DNA of 64,000 nucleotides from NCBI GenBank assembly GCA_910577575.1, contig CAJTOG010000004.1, forward strand, positions 1 through 64,000. The letters are read 5' to 3'. Numbering within the stretch: the stretch's first letter is position 1; each line of letters begins with the position of its first letter. Shown in pieces: positions 61,545-64,000 of the stretch. The notes beneath the pieces are model-generated. The model was given only the letters and a program-made list of their open reading frames with translations, was not told the DNA's origin and did no database searches. The translations under genes were made by a program, and so were the position numbers. Origin of the DNA: an uncultured Ruminococcus sp. GTDB taxonomy: Bacteria > Bacillota > Clostridia > Oscillospirales > Ruminococcaceae.

Positions 61545-62741
61545 TTACATCTCCATAATTAATTGGTTTATGAATTGTTTTGCTGTTCTCGGTGAGCGTC
61601 CGTTGCCTGATGATAAAGCAAACTGCTCGGCTTTGAGGATAATTTCTTCATCGGAAAGATTTATGCCATGAGACTTTGCAAGTTCAATTGCAATAGAAGT
61701 AAAACTTTTTTTGTCCGGACGGCTGAAATTTACTCTTAATCCGAAACGGGCTGAAAGCGACAGCATTTCCTGCATTGTATCATTTTTATGTATGTCATCG
61801 CCCTCACGGTCGGAAAAACTTTCCTTGATAAGATGACGGCGGTTGCTTGTTGCATATATTGCAATATTATTTGCTCCTGATGATACCGAACCTTCAAGTA
61901 CGGCTTTCAATGCACCGAAACAGTCTTCTCCGGAAGTAAAGCTCAAATCATCAATGAATATGATGAATTTCAGTGGATTTGCACTGAGTTCGTCAATAAG
62001 CACGGGTATATCTTTCAGCTGTTCTTTTGTAATTTCAACGAGGCGGAGTCCCATTTCTGAAAATTCATTTACAACAGCTTTCACCGTAGATGATTTTCCG
62101 GTTCCTGCATCACCGTATAAAAGCACATTGTGAGATTTTTTTCCGTTGATTAGTGCGAGTGTGTTTTCGATGACTGCCTTTCTCTCACGTTCGTAGCCGT
62201 AAAGCTCTGAAAGTTTCTGTTTATCGGGATATTTTACGGGAACAGTATTACCGTCCCTTAAAATAAACATTTTATTCTGTGAATATTTTCCATAGCCGTA
62301 TTTACTGATATTTTCAATACGTTTGCTGTATTCTGCTACAAAGTCGATTTCAGAAGTTCTCCATTTTGGCAGAAATCCTTTATATTTAATTTCAGAAATA
62401 AAGTCTTCGGGAGTGAGGCGAGAAAACTCCTGAAATATTTTCAGTTCGTTTTCAACCGTTTCAACAATATAACTGTCGAAAGTTTTTCCCTGTGATTTTC
62501 CTTTTATATAGAAATTATCGTCTTCAAGTACTGTTTTTAAAATATACTCACTTATATCTGTAATGTTATTTCTATAGAGTGAGCTGATAAAATCAGTGTA
62601 ATATTTAAGAAAGTCCTCAATGTTTTCAGTATCTGCATCGAAAAGGTGCATTAAATCACTTATTACCGAATCCTTGCCGAGTCCACGGAAAACAGCTATT
62701 AAATTTCTTTTTAGGGTAAGATTTTCAAGTTTTTCACTCAT
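61545..62741 (-). CDS. AAA ATPase of the DUF815 family
   Basis: 398 aa. The N-terminal half is a helical region of unknown role. The P-loop is [18 protein letters not shown], Walker B is [10 protein letters not shown], the sensor 1 region is [10 protein letters not shown], and the C-terminal lid ends [17 protein letters not shown]815 proteins are conserved in many bacteria, but their function is unknown. It overlaps leuB by 4 nt (ATGA) and ends 2 nt before ilvA, so it sits firmly in the amino acid operon. Confidence 0.88.
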   Translation of the reverse strand: MSEKLENLTLKRNLIAVFRGLGKDSVISDLMHLFDADTENIEDFLKYYTDFISSLYRNNITDISEYILKTVLEDDNFYIKGKSQGKTFDSYIVETVENELKIFQEFSRLTPEDFISEIKYKGFLPKWRTSEIDFVAEYSKRIENISKYGYGKYSQNKMFILRDGNTVPVKYPDKQKLSELYGYERERKAVIENTLALINGKKSHNVLLYGDAGTGKSSTVKAVVNEFSEMGLRLVEITKEQLKDIPVLIDELSANPLKFIIFIDDLSFTSGEDCFGALKAVLEGSVSSGANNIAIYATSNRRHLIKESFSDREGDDIHKNDTMQEMLSLSARFGLRVNFSRPDKKSFTSIAIELAKSHGINLSDEEIILKAEQFALSSGNGRSPRTAKQFINQLIMEM

Positions 62742-63811
62742 AAAGCCTCGAGAACCTTTTCAGTCATTTCTGTGCAGGTAAGTGGTGTACCTTCTGAATC
62801 GCCCATTAAATCAGCTGTTCTGTAACCTGCATTGAGTACTTTGTCCACTGCTTTTTCTATAGCGTCGGCTTCATCAGCAAGACCGAATGAAAATCTCAGC
62901 ATCATTGCACCTGAAAGAATTGTAGCGATAGGATTGGCCTTGTTCTGACCTGCAATGTCAGGAGCTGAACCGTGAATGGGTTCATACATTCCACGTGTTC
63001 CTTCACCCATTGATGCAGATGCAAGCATGCCTATTGAACCTGTAATCTGTGAAGCTTCATCTGAAAGAATATCGCCGAACATATTTGAAGTTACAATAAC
63101 ATCAAACTGGCGTGGATTTCTTACCAGCTGCATAGCTGCGTTATCTACAAACATATCACTGTACTCAACTTCAGGATATTCTTCTGAAAGTTTGTGCATA
63201 GTCTTTCTCCAGAGGCGTGAACTTTCAAGAACGTTTGCCTTGTCAATACTGCACAGTCTTTTATTACGCTTCATGGCCGAATCAAATGCAACACGTCCGA
63301 TACGTTCAATTTCTGTAATGCTGTAAGCTTCTGTATCATAAGCCTCTTCACCATATTTTCCCTGACGATAGCCACGGTCACCGAAATAAATGCCTCCTGT
63401 AAGTTCACGGACAATCATCAGGTCAAAACCATCACCTACTATTTCATCTTTAAGCGGTGAAGCGTTTCTGAGTGCAGGATAAAGCTTTGCAGGACGCAGA
63501 TTTGTATAAAGTCCGAGGGCTTCACGGATTCCGAGCAGTGCTTTTTCCGGACGGTTGTTTCCGGGCTGGTCGTCCCATTTCGGACCGCCTACTGCTCCCA
63601 AAAGTACACTGTCGCTTGCAAGACAACCATCAACAGTTTCCTGTGGCAGCGGTTTACCTGTTGCATCTATTGCACAACCTCCGATTAAATATGATGTAAA
63701 ATTAAATTTATGACCGAATTTTTCAGCCGTTTTTTCAAGTACGGCAACAGTACTGTTAACAATTTCCGGACCTATTCCGTCACCTTTAAGAAGTGCTATG
63801 TTGAATTTCAT
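62738..63811 (-). CDS. leuB: 3-isopropylmalate dehydrogenase
   Basis: 357 aa. NAD-dependent decarboxylating dehydrogenase of leucine synthesis. It shows [25 protein letters not shown] with RGYRQ, the active-site region [34 protein letters not shown], and the NAD-binding [17 protein letters not shown]. First complete gene of the minus-strand amino acid set; AAGGAG lies upstream of the ATG. Confidence 0.96.
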   Translation of the reverse strand: MKFNIALLKGDGIGPEIVNSTVAVLEKTAEKFGHKFNFTSYLIGGCAIDATGKPLPQETVDGCLASDSVLLGAVGGPKWDDQPGNNRPEKALLGIREALGLYTNLRPAKLYPALRNASPLKDEIVGDGFDLMIVRELTGGIYFGDRGYRQGKYGEEAYDTEAYSITEIERIGRVAFDSAMKRNKRLCSIDKANVLESSRLWRKTMHKLSEEYPEVEYSDMFVDNAAMQLVRNPRQFDVIVTSNMFGDILSDEASQITGSIGMLASASMGEGTRGMYEPIHGSAPDIAGQNKANPIATILSGAMMLRFSFGLADEADAIEKAVDKVLNAGYRTADLMGDSEGTPLTCTEMTEKVLEAL

Positions 63812-63830
63812 TTTTTAATTATCTCCTTAT

Positions 63831-64000
63831 TTATAAATATTCCTCATAATCAACGCCGATGTAAACAAGATTATCATTTTTTATAACAAATCCGACAGGT
63901 TCACCCCAGTCACCCTCGCCTTCAATTAAATAATATACTCCATTATCTTCAATTACAACAAGTGCAGTAAATCAGTAGTATTCGAGAATGCCCCTGACAT
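63831..64000 (-). pseudogene. 3' end of a gene, interrupted by TGA, cut by the window edge
   Basis: The minus-strand frame ends ALVVIEDNGVYYLIEGEGDW and GFVIKNDNLVYIGVDYEEYL with TAA at 63833-63831. An in-frame TGA lies at 63974-63972; before it the same frame continues VRGILEYY to the window end. No start codon with a ribosome-binding site follows the TGA. The frame on both sides looks coding, so a nonsense change (for example Trp to TGA) or a sequence error is likely. Family unknown; it is upstream of leuB. Confidence 0.5.

Overview
The window is a low-G+C chromosomal segment of an anaerobic, fibre-degrading member of the Clostridia, most likely a cellulosome-forming Ruminococcus. Evidence seen directly: two GH9 cellulases and one GH10 xylanase ending in near-identical dockerin modules, a further dockerin-bearing leucine-rich-repeat protein, a ferredoxin-linked 2-oxoacid oxidoreductase, a [FeFe]-hydrogenase maturase (HydE), the sporulation protease SpoIVB, and a Firmicute type II fatty-acid operon using FabK. 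The genus is an inference from these families and the dockerin style. There is no CRISPR array, transposase, integrase, prophage or rRNA operon.

Layout. 1-44: 3' part of a tRNA-Gly. 0.7-7.9 kb: an unusual operon of two sugar-type ABC permeases, an HlyD-like adaptor, a MacB/FtsX-like extracytoplasmic protein and a large solute-binding lipoprotein, with no ATPase. 8-12.9 kb: small membrane protein, SpoIVB, HPr, TrmD/RimM, an XRE regulator and a nonsense-interrupted phosphoesterase behind purB. 14.5-17.9 kb: a Mrp-like ATPase followed by a four-subunit 2-oxoacid:ferredoxin oxidoreductase. 18-27 kb: the fatty-acid operon fabH-fabK-fabG-fabF-accB-fabZ-accC-accD-accA-acpP, broken by about 500 bp of decayed coding sequence. 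27.2-31.3 kb: fabD-aroE-GNAT-aroK-amidohydrolase, divergent from fabH. 31.5-34 kb: LRR-dockerin protein and guaB. 34-37.4 kb: an orphan type I restriction specificity subunit and three lipoproteins. 37.5-41.8 kb: typA, a stop-riddled pseudogene, tRNA-Tyr/Thr/Pro, a small acidic membrane protein and rsmE. 42-49.1 kb: the cellulosomal enzyme cluster. 49.1-51 kb: a small alarmone synthetase and a collapsed regulator/ABC-transporter locus. 51-64 kb: a mostly co-directional minus-strand set: leuB, an AAA ATPase, ilvA, ridA, nadA, hydE, two U32-like Fe-S proteins, cysE, cysS, a membrane protein, glyQS and an SCP2-domain protein.

How the genes work together: 42-49 kb supplies secreted enzymes that dock onto a scaffoldin encoded elsewhere; the 0.7-7.9 kb operon may handle released oligosaccharides or envelope transport; the fatty-acid block builds acyl-ACP from acetyl-CoA; the 54-64 kb block links branched-chain amino acid, cysteine and NAD precursor synthesis with Fe-S and radical chemistry. 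Pseudogenes are frequent (about seven loci) and mostly carry simple nonsense changes, frameshifts or deletions, suggesting ongoing gene loss or, for single-base cases, assembly errors. Promoters are very close to the sigma-A consensus (TTGACA, 17 bp, TATAAT) in front of many genes and are listed where they are clear.
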